Origin: Toxonevra muliebris
Lineage: Eukaryota; Arthropoda; Insecta; Diptera; Pallopteridae
Length of the DNA stretch: 64,000 nt
Direction of reading: 5' to 3'
Assembly: GCA_963691655.1 (NCBI GenBank)
Contig: OY829329.1
Coordinates: forward strand, 10,306,708 to 10,370,707
The notes beneath the pieces are model-generated. The model had not been told where the DNA came from, ran no database searches, and saw nothing but the letters and a program-made list of their open reading frames with translations. The translations under genes were made by a program, and so were the position numbers. Positions 11,986 to 23,870 of the stretch are shown here, one piece after another (the first letter of the stretch is position 1; each line of letters starts with the position of its first letter).

Positions 11986-12264
11986 CGATTCTGATTTGGC
12001 GTAGACCAGAACTACGAATAAACAGCCTTTATTGCATTTTACCTTTACTTTCAAGTTCGCTTTATGTGTGATAAGTGCTGTCGTATAGTGTTATCATAAG
12101 CACTAGCGTATCCAGAGATTGTGGAAGGGGGCGGATTCCAGAGAAACGATGAGCTTGGTATTTATACATGAGATATTTATCAAAAAGAAGGTAACAGATA
12201 TTTCTCAGCACTCGCTCCTCCCATTTAAAGATTTCTAGATCGTTCACTGAATTTGCTCAATGAA

Positions 12265-12720
12265 ACAGCTACAAAAACACACGACTACGAAATTCTGTCG
12301 GCTACAACTGTCGCCGTGTAGTCACCTAGTAAACGCACACAATGGAAGCGGCACCACCTGCAGCAAATACAGCCAAAACAACAAAAGCAAACTCTCTTCT
12401 CTCTCTGTCGCTTGAAAAATTATGGTCTATACACATTGACGACAGCAGCAACACGAACACATGACTACGAAATTCGGTCGGCTACAACTGTCGCCGTATA
12501 GTCAGCTACTAAACACAATGGAAGCGGCACCAAAACAATAAATGTAAACTCTCTTCTCTCTGTGTCGCTTGTCAAATTAGAAATAGATTTAAAATTGGCT
12601 ATAGCCACAATTGTGGTCGGTGGTCATGTGGTCGTGTCGTCGCCAAAATAATCGTCTCGTATGTTATTTTTATAATTTAAGAGATGTAGTCGTGTAGCTG
12701 CCGTCGTCAATGTGTATGGT
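12265..12720. repeat. Foldback-type repeat with 180-bp direct duplication
   Basis: Two direct copies (12265-12421 and 12445-12581) share ACTACGAAATTC, GTCGGCTACAACTGTCGCCG and AATGGAAGCGGCACCA. At the right side, 12685-12719 is an inverted copy of 12428-12460: TACACATTGACGAC at the left pairs with GTCGTCAATGTGTA at the right. The result is a structure with nested direct and inverted repeats. I infer a MITE or Foldback-like element; I could not define a target duplication. Confidence 0.72.
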
Positions 12721-12926
12721 ACGTAAGTTTTCTGGTTGAGAAAAAGAGTTAAATTCTTAAGTTGGCTCATATCTTTGAGAGTAATTTGCAATGAAAGTTT
12801 TAACCATTGCAATTCGAACCAGTTTTGAATTCAGTTTACTTCTTTGTACTCTTTAAAATCTAGAGTTTCGACACTTTGTTATTCTTTCCTAGTTTATTCC
12901 GTTTTTTTTTTAGAAGCTCTTATATC

Positions 12927-13077
12927 ATGTTCCCACTGAGCCAAAATTGCATAGTTTCGGCATTTCCATGGTTTAGTTTGATATATTTTTATATGCCAAA
13001 ATGAAGCATTTCAACGCAGTTTCAGCCGAAACTATGGATATGATCGAAACCACGCAATTTCGGCTCAGTATGAACAT
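12927..13077. mobile_element. Palindromic MITE (151 bp)
   Basis: The left end ATGTTCCCACTGAGCC at 12927 is inverted at 13062-13077. Complementarity runs about 34 bases with few mismatches (AAATTGC.TAGTTTCGG on both arms), and the centre is also partly self-complementary. It is too short to code for a protein. The target duplication is not clear. Confidence 0.72.
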
Positions 13078-13079
13078 AG

Positions 13080-14795
13080 TATTAGATAACCTTTGGGGAT
13101 TTGCAACTATAATGCCTAGGGCAGCGTAAATTTGTAAATTTATTAGGTTTTAACGAGGTTCAATAGTTAACAAACCCATACATTACTACACAGAGCACAA
13201 TTGTGTGTGATTAGCAAGAACCATTTATAAAGTTTTAAACATCAACTTCGTCTTTTTAATACATAAAAATAGAAAGGAACAGTTTACGTGCAGTGTATTA
13301 AAGGATACGCTTCGGCGCTTCTAGAGTGTAATTGTATACTTATATGTAATGGTATTCTTTTTTAATTAGCAATGCAATTTGCATTTAAAATATTGAATAA
13401 CGAGACAGAAAAAACAAGAATTTCCACAAACTTGAAAAAAAAAAATAAAAAAAAAAAACAAAAAATTCACCATAAAAAGAGGTGAAGCAAATAACAACTT
13501 TGAGCTGTCACAATGGTAACGTGACATGTGATGAAGAGGCGTTTGTCACACACACACTCACAGAGTGACATTCAAAATAATACCAACCACTAGTTTATCT
13601 ATATACAACAATGCGCATAGTAAATAAAACGTAATAAAAATGTAAAAGAAGAAATGAAATTAAATAAAAATAAAAGTCTATATTCAAGTACAATTGACAA
13701 AACCAATAAAGTTGAATCTTGTTATCCTTCACACACACATTCATAGACTCACATCACATATGCATAAGGTGTAAGAATAAACATCATGATATAGAGCAAC
13801 AGAATTTGCATCGTGATGCATTTATATCAAGCTAAACAACCACAATAAAAAGTTTATTTTAATTTTTTTTTTTGGCTTCAGCTTAAAAAAGAAACTACAA
13901 AAAAAAATTGATTCTTGCTTCTTGAAGACAACATCACAGCTAATCCAGCATGACATTAGTTTGCTACATTTCAGCAAGTTGGAAGCTGTCATAGTCTCGA
14001 AATGTGAATGTCTGTCTACCTGCCAGTTAGTCTATTTGTCTGTCTGTATGTGTGATTGTTTAGCCCATCTATCTGTCTGTCTGCTTGTCTGTTACATAAG
14101 TAGATTTCAGTTTCTTTGTTTTTTTTCTTCCACATTTCGTTTGCATTTTTTATTCCTGTTCTGTTTTTTGTTTGCTGTTTACTTTTTCTGCGTATAAGCA
14201 AAATACTTCTAGGATTACAAGGAATTAAATATATTCCAATTTTTTTTTCTCCCTCCCTCCCTCCTTCCTCTCGCCTTCTCACTCTCTCTCACTCTCTTGT
14301 TGTTTATTTAGTAATGGCATGTTATGCTAAAGTCTTCCATTACATTCGCTGCTCTTTATATGTTATTGAATTGAATATTAAGAACTTTTAGTATAAATTT
14401 TCTTCATGGCATGCATGGCTCCTGTAAGTCTTCATTGACAGTTTCACTTTTCGTCGGTCAAGAGATATAGCGTTTAATTGAGCGAAAATTAAATGAACAT
14501 GCAAGGTGGAATATTTATGTGATTTTGTAAATGTATGTATGTGTATGTGTGAAAGTAGGGAAATGTGTTTTCCATGAGTCAAGAATTTTCATGAATTTTT
14601 TAAATACTTAAATTTTCTATTTACTAAGACTTGTCATTTATAATCCTAACAAACCTACACTGAATATCCTTAGAAAAACCTTAATTGGATATAAGAATTT
14701 TCTAAAGAATTGTGCGTAGCATCACCTTGAAGTACACTGCGAACTCCACTCATTCTCTTCCCCACTAACCAATCAACCAAAGAAGGACTTGAAAA
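13080..14795. other. Non-coding stretch with microsatellites
   Basis: Contains A runs (13435-13460), GTCTGTCT-type repeats (14010-14095), and CTCCC/TC tracts (14250-14300). The two 91-codon frames here are products of these tracts. No gene or element supported. Confidence 0.55.
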
Positions 14796-14879
14796 ATTAT
14801 TCAGGAATAGCAAACTCTACTTCAATGTCAAATTTAGGCATAGAGGTACGAGAGGTGAGGGATGTTCTTATTAACCCAT

Positions 14880-15845
14880 CACGTCTCTCGTACCTATCAC
14901 GCCTCTCGTATCCATACACTTTTGAGGAGACTTGTGGCGCTAGTTTAACATAGCGCTCCACAGCCTGCGGGAATGTGGTATCTTTTACATCCTGTAGTAG
15001 CATCGCGTGGCTTACCGTGTCAAAGGCCTTCGAAAGGTCAGGCGCCACCAGAACAATCCTCTCGCAATGTTTTCGCCTGTCCATGCCTTGGCTGATTTGC
15101 GATTGTATCAGGTTCAGAGCCGTGGTGGTACTATGACTTTTTCGAAAGCCATGCTGATGTTGTACAAGTTAACGGTGTTCGGTGAAAGTTGGGAAGAGTA
15201 GTGCCTCAAGCGTCTTGGCCGCTGGAGAGAGCAGAGCTATCGGTTTTTAAGACTTACCCTGAGCCCCAGGTTTTCCTGGCTTTGGAAGAGGTTCATATAA
15301 TGTAACCCACTTTCCAGACGTCGGGTATTATTGAATCTCTCAGTGATAGGTTAGTGATAGGTGCTTTAGCATGATCATGGAGATGTTATCTGGGCCTAGT
15401 ACTTTTGAAGGTTTGATAGGCTCCCACCTCGATTGGTGTTATTTGGTTGATCAAGTCGCTAGTGCTTTTTTTTGGCCTTGTGGGATCCTGGTAATTTTCT
15501 TTTTTGTCTTGTCATTACTAGTGTGATGTTCGATGAATTGCCGACAGAATCTTATAGCACACTTCTTCGGGTCGGCTTCTTGTGCATCGTCAAAAAAGAT
15601 GGTGACCAGATCCTTGCGCCGGATGGGATTGGAGAGTGCTTTTATCGTCGATCATAAGCGCTTTGATCCTTTTTCGCATTTCTCCAGGTGCTCGTTCTAT
15701 TGCTTTCTTCGGTGCTCGTCTCCTAGCCTCCTGATGTCCGTATTCAATACCTTAAGCCGCAGATCCGCTGAGTTTTGGATGCGTATTGATTCATGTTCAT
15801 CTGCCAGAGACGTCGTTTTAGATGGGAAAACAGTATGTCGGTTCA
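14880..15845 (-). pseudogene. Jockey-like LINE reverse transcriptase remnant
   Basis: On the minus strand the order is: pre-RT linker (IRRLGDEHRRKQ near 15735-15700; DPKKCAIRFCRQFI near 15555-15515), LGPDNISMIMLKHL (15402-15361), PKPGKP (about 15280), HQHGFRKSHSTTTALNLI (about 15160-15107), and VLVAPDLSKAFDTVSHAMLL (about 15049-14995). The last holds the first catalytic Asp region (DLSKAFD) of the RT palm. Two stops (15697-15699 TAG; 15652-15654 TGA) lie where related LINEs usually have Trp. Further stops and frameshifts follow, and the YXDD region is missing. Similarity decays near 14880. Dead and truncated at both ends. Confidence 0.85.
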
Positions 15846-16133
15846 CGAGGCATTCTGAAAGTAATCTGAAATACAATATTTTTAAATTATCTAAATGCAA
15901 TTTTAAACTTAGCATTTATAGAAAAGTTAAACAGTTGTAACTTTTGAAAAAAATTTATAAATGTAATTTTGACAAATTTTCAAACTTGCTGGTTGACAAA
16001 TCGATCAGTCAGGCCAAAATGGGTTAAGATTTTTCGCAGTTCTGAAGTAGGAGAAAAATTCTGCTCTTAAGTTATAAATCAGAGTACACAATTACATAGG
16101 AAATTACTCATTGTTTTCAACAAACTGAAATCT

Positions 16134-16681
16134 ATGTACATTAGGGTGGTTCTTATATGGGTTTTTTCAAAAAAATTTTTTTGTAACATAGAAGAAAATA
16201 GTTGCAAAATTTTTTTAAATTTGTATTTTACCCACTAAGTCTCCCTCTTTGCATGCCATTGTTATATAGTATATATTTACATTATTCCTGCTAAAAATTA
16301 TTTTCATTGTACTCTTAACCCTCCGATAATCGATAACTTTTTAAACGGTCAAAGTCAGACAAGGTCCTCAGTGCTGATTCTAATCGCTTCTAAACATCGC
16401 ATTTACAGAAGTCACGTAGGTTGAGGTTGTTCGGTCTAACCGTATTGAAATATCGCTTCGTTGAAAATGTCATAGGTCCTTAGGGACTTTGTAGGTTGTC
16501 TGAGGGTTAATAAAATAATTTTGTAAATTCGAATTTTTTTCCATTCGAAATATAAATTTCACGTGCAAACAAGAAGCCTCAGAGGATGAAATAAAATTCT
16601 AAAAAAATAATGGAAATATTTTTTCCACATTCGAAGCCGAATGACGTCCATATCACATTTAAGAACCACCCTAATGTACAT
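16134..16681. mobile_element. hAT-like MITE with 8-bp duplication, host of a nested MITE
   Basis: TAGGGTGGTTCTTA starts at 16142 and its exact complement ends at 16673. Both sides carry ATGTACAT (16134-16141 and 16674-16681), an 8-bp direct repeat as made by hAT transposases. That octamer is palindromic, so part of it could belong to the inverted ends. Without the nested 192 bp (16319-16510) the element is about 340 bp. It carries no transposase. Confidence 0.78.
16315..16510. mobile_element. piggyBac-like MITE (188 bp), family P1, nested
   Basis: Flanked by TTAA (16315-16318 and 16507-16510), with CCCTCCGATAAT at the left and a diverged inverse ending CTGAGGG at the right. The interior matches the 4779-5388 element: TAACTTTTTAAACGGTCAAA, ACAAGGTCCTCAGTG and TCGGTCTAACCGTATTGAAA. 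It is an internally deleted copy of the same family. Confidence 0.85.
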
Positions 16682-16689
16682 ACAAAATA

Positions 16690-18215
16690 TACAAAAATAT
16701 ATTTAAGTTTATTGTGAACTTGAAAATGAAATTTGGTATTCAGTTTCATTACTGTAAAGCTTGAATAAAATATTTTTCTTTAGCAATCTTACTGTCATTG
16801 AGTGTTATCTTCAAGTATTATTCTGTTGATTTTCTTATGGTTTTATATTCGAAATTCTTTAATAAGTACTTATAAAACACTTGTAATGAAAGGAAAAACA
16901 ATAGGGATATTGTGATATTAAGTACACATAAAAGACAAAAGAAGAAAACTCAAGTACAAATGCTTTCTCAGAATAGAGAATTTGTTATAAAGAAAAGCTA
17001 CAAATGCTTGAAAAAAGCTACAAAAAAAAGTTTGTCTTTCAAGTGTTGATGAACACGACACTAGAAATATTTTTTTTTTTTTGAAACAATAGAGTCTAAT
17101 TGGAATATTACAAAAAATAATGTTAATGAATTTAACAAAATGATTTTTAAATTTTAATTTCTACACAGCACAATTACAAAGACACTCTTTTATGATATCA
17201 TATAAAAAGCTAACAAATTAAGATGATGAGGAAATGATAGCAATAAGTAGTTGCACTTGCTTGAAAATATCTCCAAGATAAAGTAACTATCAAAAAACAG
17301 ATGTGCCATGTGTGCATCATCCAAGTTTCAAATTGTTTTCAAATAGTTAAGCAAAAAAGTAAAACTGAATGCAAACTATTAAAAATGAAAAACGAATTGT
17401 TAGCTTCTTTTTTTTATTTTTGTCAATTGAAAGTAAAATTTTGCACTTTCGCTATCGTTTGAAGTCTTTGCAAAAAAGAAAAAAAAGTAACAAAAAACTT
17501 CCTACTTTCATTGTTTACACAATGTAGAAAATACTTTTAATAAATTTTGTTTGTTGTTTATAAAAAAATAAAACCAAAACTGCAAAAATAATAATAAAAA
17601 AAAAATATATATATATTTTATAAGTATGAGCGTGTGAGAAAACATTAGCGCAAACTTTCAATGTTATTTTCTTCTTTTTTTGTATTGATGTCGATTTTTG
17701 TTTTTATAAGAAAATGTGAATTTTTAGAAAGGTTAAAGAAAAATTTATACCTATTGATATAATAAATAACAAGAAAAAAGTTTTTACATTTTAAAATAAA
17801 TACAACTTTAATGCCGGCGTCTTGTAGCTTCAGTTTTATATCCGGAATGTCTGTCATTATGCATAGATAGTTCAACATAAAAAATTTGGTGTATAGTGAT
17901 AAAGAGGATGCCTAAGCATGCAATATCCTTGAAAACTTTCAAGGAGAGAACACCATGAAAAAAAAGAAAAATCCTCAATAAAACTTTAGAATATATTCAT
18001 TTATTGAAATTTATTCAGCATTTGAAAGAAAAAGTATTTAAATTATCATTGAAACATTTTTAATATGAACACGATAATTTGATAAAGAAAAAATATGCAC
18101 GAATTAAGTTTTTAACCCAACTTTTGTTTTAAAAGTAACTATAATTAATTTAAAGTCAAAGCAATTTTATTTTCAAATCGAAAAATATTCATTTCTAATA
18201 TGAATCGTAATTGAA
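16690..18215. other. Non-coding stretch
   Basis: Very A/T-rich, with many A and T runs (for example 17070-17082 and 17596-17620). The minus-strand frame 17645-17878 is Lys/Asn/Ile/Phe-rich and looks like chance. No element supported. Confidence 0.6.
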
Positions 18216-18219
18216 CAGG

Positions 18220-19652
18220 TATAATAGCCTATTCACACGGAATCCAAATTGAGCAATTTCGGCATTCAAATTAAATTTGAAATTGAAATCATTCACACGG
18301 TGTTTTTCTCTCTCTCTTACACAATTTCATTTGACAGTTCAATTTTATTGTTTGTGAAATGGCTAATAAAGGTGGAATTATTATAAATTGTTTAAATATT
18401 TATAAAATATGGCGAAAACACTAGAGAACTTTGATGAAATATGTGGAAAATATGGAGAATATTGCAGGAAGCGTAAATTACATATGGAGAGTATGAAGAG
18501 AATGCACAAAATATTTCTGTGAGATTCTGAAGTTTCTTTTTCACTTCTGTACTTGTCACTACAAAGCCCTCTCTACGCAACTCCTGAGTCATTTCGTGCA
18601 ATGTATGAGAGGCTGAGAGTAAAAGTGGTATAACTTCTACGTTCAGAAAAAAGTGGAATAATTTTACTTAAGAGCAAAAGCGAAACAAAATATGTTCAGA
18701 GCAAAAGTGAAACGAAATATGTTCAGAGCGAAAACGGAATAAAAAACTATGCTGTTCTTGCTCGGAAAGAATTGTTATACCATTTTTGCTCTTACTTTTA
18801 AGGCGTTTCATTTTCACTCTAAACCGTATTACTTATGCCATTCTTGCACTGACACACTAAATTATTTCACTTTTGCTCTTATATAAATTTTAGCCCGCTT
18901 TTCCTCTCAACCTGTCATTTATCATTCGAAAGTGATATAAAACCGAATCGTCCTCATTTGAGAGGAAAAGTGGTATAACTTCTACGTTTAGAAAAAAATG
19001 GAATAATTTTACTTAAGAGCAAAAGCAAAACGAAATATGTTCAGACCAAAAGTGAAACGAAATATGTTCAGAGCAAAAATAGAATAAAAAACTATGCTGT
19101 TCTTGCTCTGAAAGAATTGTTATACCATTTTTGTTCTTACTTTTAAGGCGTTTCATTTTCACTCTAAACCGTATTACTTATGCCATTCTTGCACTGACAC
19201 TCTAAAATACTTCACTTTTGCTCTTATATAAATTTTAGCCCGCTTTTAATCTCAACCTGTTATATGACCATTCTTCCTCGCTCCACGCAATTCCGCTATT
19301 TACCCCAACCATAACTCCGCCAAAAGTTGTTCTACCTTATGGGGCTTCACATTTCTTTTTTTGTACCTTATTTTTTCCATTGAAAATAAATAAATGTTTT
19401 ATATTTGGCAGCTAATTTCCTTAAAGTGATGTGTTTTTCATCGATTTTCTATCAATACTTATCGATTAACAGAGTTGTTTTTGGATAGTAGCGCAATTTC
19501 AACATAATTTTAACGAAATTGAGCAAGGCAACTCAATTTCGTTTTACATTTATTTCTATAGCGAAATTAGGCAATTTCAACTCAATTTCAGCTTAAATTG
19601 AGAAAGAAGCTGAAATTGCTCTATTTGGGGTCCGTGTGAATAAGCTATTATA
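18220..19652. mobile_element. Long-TIR non-autonomous element (1,433 bp)
   Basis: TATAATAGCCTATTCACACG at 18220 is inverted, with one mismatch, at 19631-19652. Similarity continues inward for about 45 bases (CCAAAT.GAGCAATTTC.GC on both arms). The interior holds a large direct duplication (18613-18925 and 18959-19265). A short ATG frame at 18359 (MANKGGIIIN) may be a remnant of a coding parent. Superfamily not determined; the flanking TA does not settle it. Confidence 0.75.
18613..19265. repeat. Internal direct duplication of about 310 bp
   Basis: Copies 18613-18925 and 18959-19265 share AAAGTGGTATAACTTCTACG, AGAGCAAAAGTGAAACGAAA, GCGTTTCATTTTCACTCTAA and TTTGCTCTTATATAAATTTT with few differences. 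Each copy has an arm rich in GAGCAAAAGTGRAA and an opposite arm rich in its complement, so each could fold back on itself. Confidence 0.85.
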
Positions 19653-20184
19653 GCCTAATTTTTTAATTAAAAATGTTTATACTTTAAATGATCTGAAAAT
19701 GATTAATTAAAATAGTTAGATAGAAGCACTAGCGAGTCCTTGAGGGGGGAAATGGGCTTTTGGGGACTCCGGGAACCTTCCCCTCTTCCCCCTCTCGCCC
19801 TCAGAAAATCTCTGGATCATATGTGCTTCTGTCTTCCCTAATTTTCATATATATTTTCGATGGTTTCCTGGCGGTGAAAAAAAAATCGGCCAATTATAAC
19901 TGTCTCAGGGAAATCTTCCGTAATAGTTGAGAAAATCTTCTAGAATATTTGCGAAACTCTAACGTTAACACACTAAGAAAGTTTCGCCAGCGATAATTTA
20001 TTAATTACTACGGAATTTAACAATTTCGGTGGAAGGAGAGAGGCAAAGCGTTTGGCTTCTTCAAAAAGTATTTTGATTATAGAGGTATTATCAGTAATGA
20101 AGTTTAACCCAAATTCTCCTTCCTATCTTGAATCCAATAATGTGCTACAGTGATTCAGGAAAATGGGGAGAGAGTGAGGTGCTT
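19653..20184. other. Non-coding stretch
   Basis: A purine-rich patch at 19740-19810 is bounded by GAAGCAC and GTGCTTC (about 19732 and 19831) and contains CACTAGCG, also seen at 12105 with TATCCAGAGATT. This may be a small hAT-type fragment. No gene is supported. Confidence 0.4.
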
Positions 20185-22083
20185 CAAATTTGAATTTATG
20201 GTCTAAATTTCAGTTTGATTTGTAGTTTGAATTTGATTTGAATTGTGGTCTGCTTTTAATTTGATTTTAGCGTAAATTTTGAACTAAGGTTTAGTCTGCT
20301 TTCACTCAAGTTCTTGGACTGAATTTTTGAATTTCATTTTGAATTTGAATTCCAGTTCGAACATTACTCTGATATTTAGTCGAAATTTAATTTGAGTTTT
20401 AATTTAAATTTCGGTTTTAGTTTTAGTCTAAATTTCGTTCTTATTTTAAGACTGATTTGGGATCTGAATATGAGTCTAAATTTTAATCTGCCTTGGATTT
20501 GATTTTTGTTCTGAATATTGCTCTAAATTTTTGGCCTAAATTTCGGTCTGCTTTGAACCTGAATTTTGGTCTAACTTTTAGATTGTGCTCTGATTTTTAT
20601 TCTGCTTTTGTCTAAGCTATAGTCTGATAATATTCTTGCTGATATTCATCTCAAAAACAGACTAATTGTTGGTCCGATTTTCGTTCGGAACTTTGGCCCA
20701 AATTTTGGGCAGAGTTTTTCTCTGCTTTATATGCTTTCAGTAGGAATTGTGGTCTGAGTTTTGTTCTGGTTTTTGGTTGGAATTATAGTCTTAATTTTAG
20801 TATGTAGAAGCTTGATGCTTCGTAGGCTATTTGGTCTAATTTGTTGGAAATGCGAATAAAAAGGCTTTATTCCATTATGTCGCTCAACGTTTCGTTGGAT
20901 TTTCCCAACTTTATTAGTGTTGAATATTTTAATTATCCCATTAATTCTTGTGTCAAGTCCCGGACAAAGAACGTGTAGGACGATCAAAATATATAAATGC
21001 AGCAACGTCTTAATCATTTAACATTTATCTGAGCCTTGATCTGAATTTTGGTTTTAATTATGTTCTGATTTTTTATGTGATTTGATTTTTAATCTAAATT
21101 AAATAAGAGTTTTGGTCTGACTTGTCTGTTTGTTTTCAGTTTAATTTTCTATCCAAATCTTGATTTGCATTTGGTCTAAATTTCGGTAAGCTAATGGTTT
21201 GAATTTTGATTGAATTTTAGCTTAAATTTTGGTCTTATTATATTTTAGACAGATTTGTGATCTGAATATGGGTCTAAATTTATGTCTGCCTTTAATATGA
21301 TTTGTTTTCTGAATATTGGTCTTTATTTTTGGCCTAAATTTCGGTCTGCTTTTAACCTGAGTTCGGATCTGAATTTTAGACTGTTTTTGCTCTGATCTTT
21401 GGTATGCATTTGTCTAAGTTATGGCTAAGTTAGTCTGGACTAATTTTTAATTTGCTTTCGATCTGAATTTTGGGCAGAATTTTTGCCTCCTTTGTATGTT
21501 TTTAGTCAGTATTTCAGTCTGAGTTTTAGTCTGAATTTCGTTTTAATTTTTGAATTAAATTCTTAATCTTGGGCTCAACAATTGTTTGAGTTTTGATTTG
21601 AATTTTGCTCTAAATATCAGCCTGATTTTTAATCTAAATTGGGTCTGAGTCGTGGTCTGGTTTTGTCTGTTTTCAGTCTAATTTTTTATCCGATTCTGGA
21701 TTTGCTTTTGGTCTAAATTTCGGTCTGCTCTTGATCTGAGTTTCACCCTGAATTTTAGTCTGATTTGGCAAGAATTTCGGTCTGATTTTTTATTGGAATT
21801 TTGGCCTGTTTTTTAATATGATTTTGGTCTTAATGGCAATCTTTTTTGTTCTTCTGTTGATTTGAGTTTTGGTATGTTCGTTTCTGTTTTTGGTTGGAAT
21901 ATCATTCGGAATTTTAATCTGCTTTGTATGCTTTCAGATAGAATTTCAGGCTGAATTTCGGTATGTTGGGCTGAATTTTGTTCTAATTTTTGATCCGAAA
22001 TTGATGATTTTTGGTTTAAGTTTTGAACAGAATTTTTGGTCGGGACTCCTGGGAGTCTTGTATTTAGTTTGCTCTGAACTATA
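20185..22083 (+). repeat. Degenerate 12-bp repeat array 1 (GGTCTGAATTTT sense)
   Basis: For almost 1.9 kb the sequence is built from variants of TTTGGTCTGAAT at a spacing of mostly 12 bases (sometimes 11 or 13), for example GGTCTAAATTTC, GATCTGAATTTT and GGTCTGCTTTGA. A separate 220-bp insert interrupts it at about 20805-21025. Because 12 is a multiple of 3, open frames arise with quasi-repeated FGLN/FRSD-like peptides (such as 21869-22084). They have no recognised domain and I do not call them genes. Left and right limits are gradual. Confidence 0.85.
20805..21025 (-). repeat. Insert in array 1 with a hammerhead-like segment
   Basis: The 12-bp pattern stops here. On the minus strand, 20923-20870 has CTAATAA, then a stem AGTTGG...CCAAC, then GAAACGTTGAGCGACATA. 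That order (CUGANGA, stem II, GAAA, stem III, NUH) resembles a hammerhead ribozyme. However, two core G positions are A, there is one extra A, and stem III has a mismatch. If real, it would be a decayed ribozyme of the kind carried by Penelope-like elements or retrozymes. This is tentative. Confidence 0.3.
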
Positions 22084-22089
22084 AAAAAA

Positions 22090-22704
22090 AAAGTTTGATG
22101 TACTATTTGTCGGAAAAAGTTTCTGAACTACTGTTGAAAAAACTTTGTTGAGGTCTTTAACCGACACTTTGCTTATACATTTTAAAACTTTTCTTCAATA
22201 TTTAGTTCAAGACATCAGAGGTTAAACATTCTCCGTGGCTGAACTCTTCACCGGTGATTGAGTGTTCTTAGTTTATATTACAACAAGTATCTTATTTGTT
22301 ATAATAAGTAGAAGGAGATTGAAAATCAACTTTGGATTCTACTTTCCTGCTCTATAATTTTATAAAAATAAAGACTAATTTGCGCCAATTTTTACAAGCA
22401 AAACCTTTAACTTCAAACTTTAACTAAATAAGCGACAGCTACATAAAAAAAAGTACATTGTTGTGTAATTTAATCTTCAATTGAAGACATTAATTTACTT
22501 ATATGTTGTAAGAAAAAAAAATCCACTTTAATACCACACAGGAAGTTAAAAGCGGCAGCTGTTTAAGATAACCTCGAATTGCAGACGCTAGCTCGCTCAT
22601 TCGTTTTTTTCTTATTTGATAATATTGAATAAAGAAACGACACTCAACACTTTAAAACAAAAACAGACAAAAAACAAATGAAATTCCTTTATAATGAAAC
22701 CCTA

Positions 22705-22737
<33 letters not shown>

Positions 22738-23870
22738 AAGCACCTTGATTTTCTTTATTGTTAAGACAAGCAACCACAACAATAGCAATAACAACACAAA
22801 CAAATGTGTTTAATCAAGTGTGAAATCTCTTTTGAACAGCTGTGTTCCAAAGCTTAACTGTAAAACGGAATTCTTCAATTTTGGCTTCAAAAAACAATTG
22901 TGAGTAGAGTATAAAGTACAGAAAAAAAAAAGAAAAAAAAAACCAAACGCCACAATAAAATGTAAAAACAAAAGTTAAGAGCATCTGAAAAACAAAACAA
23001 AACAAAATAACTTCACATAGTTAGAAAAAAAACAGCTGTCTTCATTGAGGTGTTGACCTTTTTCCCCTGTTGAGCGTTTGCTGCTGCTGTTGCTGTTAAT
23101 GCATATTGTCTTGTTATCTCCCAACAATATGGCCTAAAATGTGCAATTAATCGTTTGTGCTTCAGTGTAAGAGTGAGAAGCCTTAATAGGCCAACAAGCT
23201 GGAAAAACCTAAACTTTGTAAATAAAAGAATAGCAGAGAGGTAGAAGAAGTATAAAATGATATACACACGTTAATTAAGCCAACATCACGTTTTTCGAAT
23301 GTATGTATGTAGATGATATGCAGCAGCAGCAGCAGCAGCAGTTATGAAGCATGTAGAAGAGCTGCTGGGAAGGAGGCAGGCAGATGTTTTTTTGGTGGAG
23401 TCATGTATTTTTATGTTTGAGCCTGATTTCTTTGATTACCAAATTAGTGTGAATTATATGCTTGTTGTTTGGAATTAAGTTGATTAAGGTTTAAGAAAAA
23501 GAGTGAGCAACAGAAAGAGAGAAAGGGAGGGAGCGCTAGATATGCTCATCGTTGTAGGTGTGTTAAGGCAACTATTTAACACAAAGCTTCAATACTTTTT
23601 CTTTCTTTTCTTCTTTTTTCGAGTGTGTGAATTTTTTTTTGTTTGAATTTCTCTCCCTTTTCAATTTAAAGAAAAACTTTTCTATTCATAGCTAAGTCAC
23701 GTTTTTGTACTTTGTTTTCATAATTTTTCTCAAATAACAAAACAAAAACAACCGAAAACAACGCAACTAATTTTAACCGCTTTTATCACCATTGCCAAAA
23801 CCATTACTAAAATATAATTATTGTGGGTAACAAATGCTGAGAAAAGCTAACAAACTAATTGCGAAATGTG
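22090..23870. other. Non-coding spacer between arrays 1 and 2
   Basis: Contains a 30-base A run (22706-22735), (CAG)7 at 23321-23341, and ordinary A/T-rich sequence. Frames at 22814-23005 and 23013-23267 (minus) are hydrophobic or low-complexity without recognised motifs. No gene supported. Confidence 0.6.

Noticed and set aside
14016..14391. Overlapping 88-91 codon frames
   Set aside because: Translations of TCTG and CTCC simple repeats.
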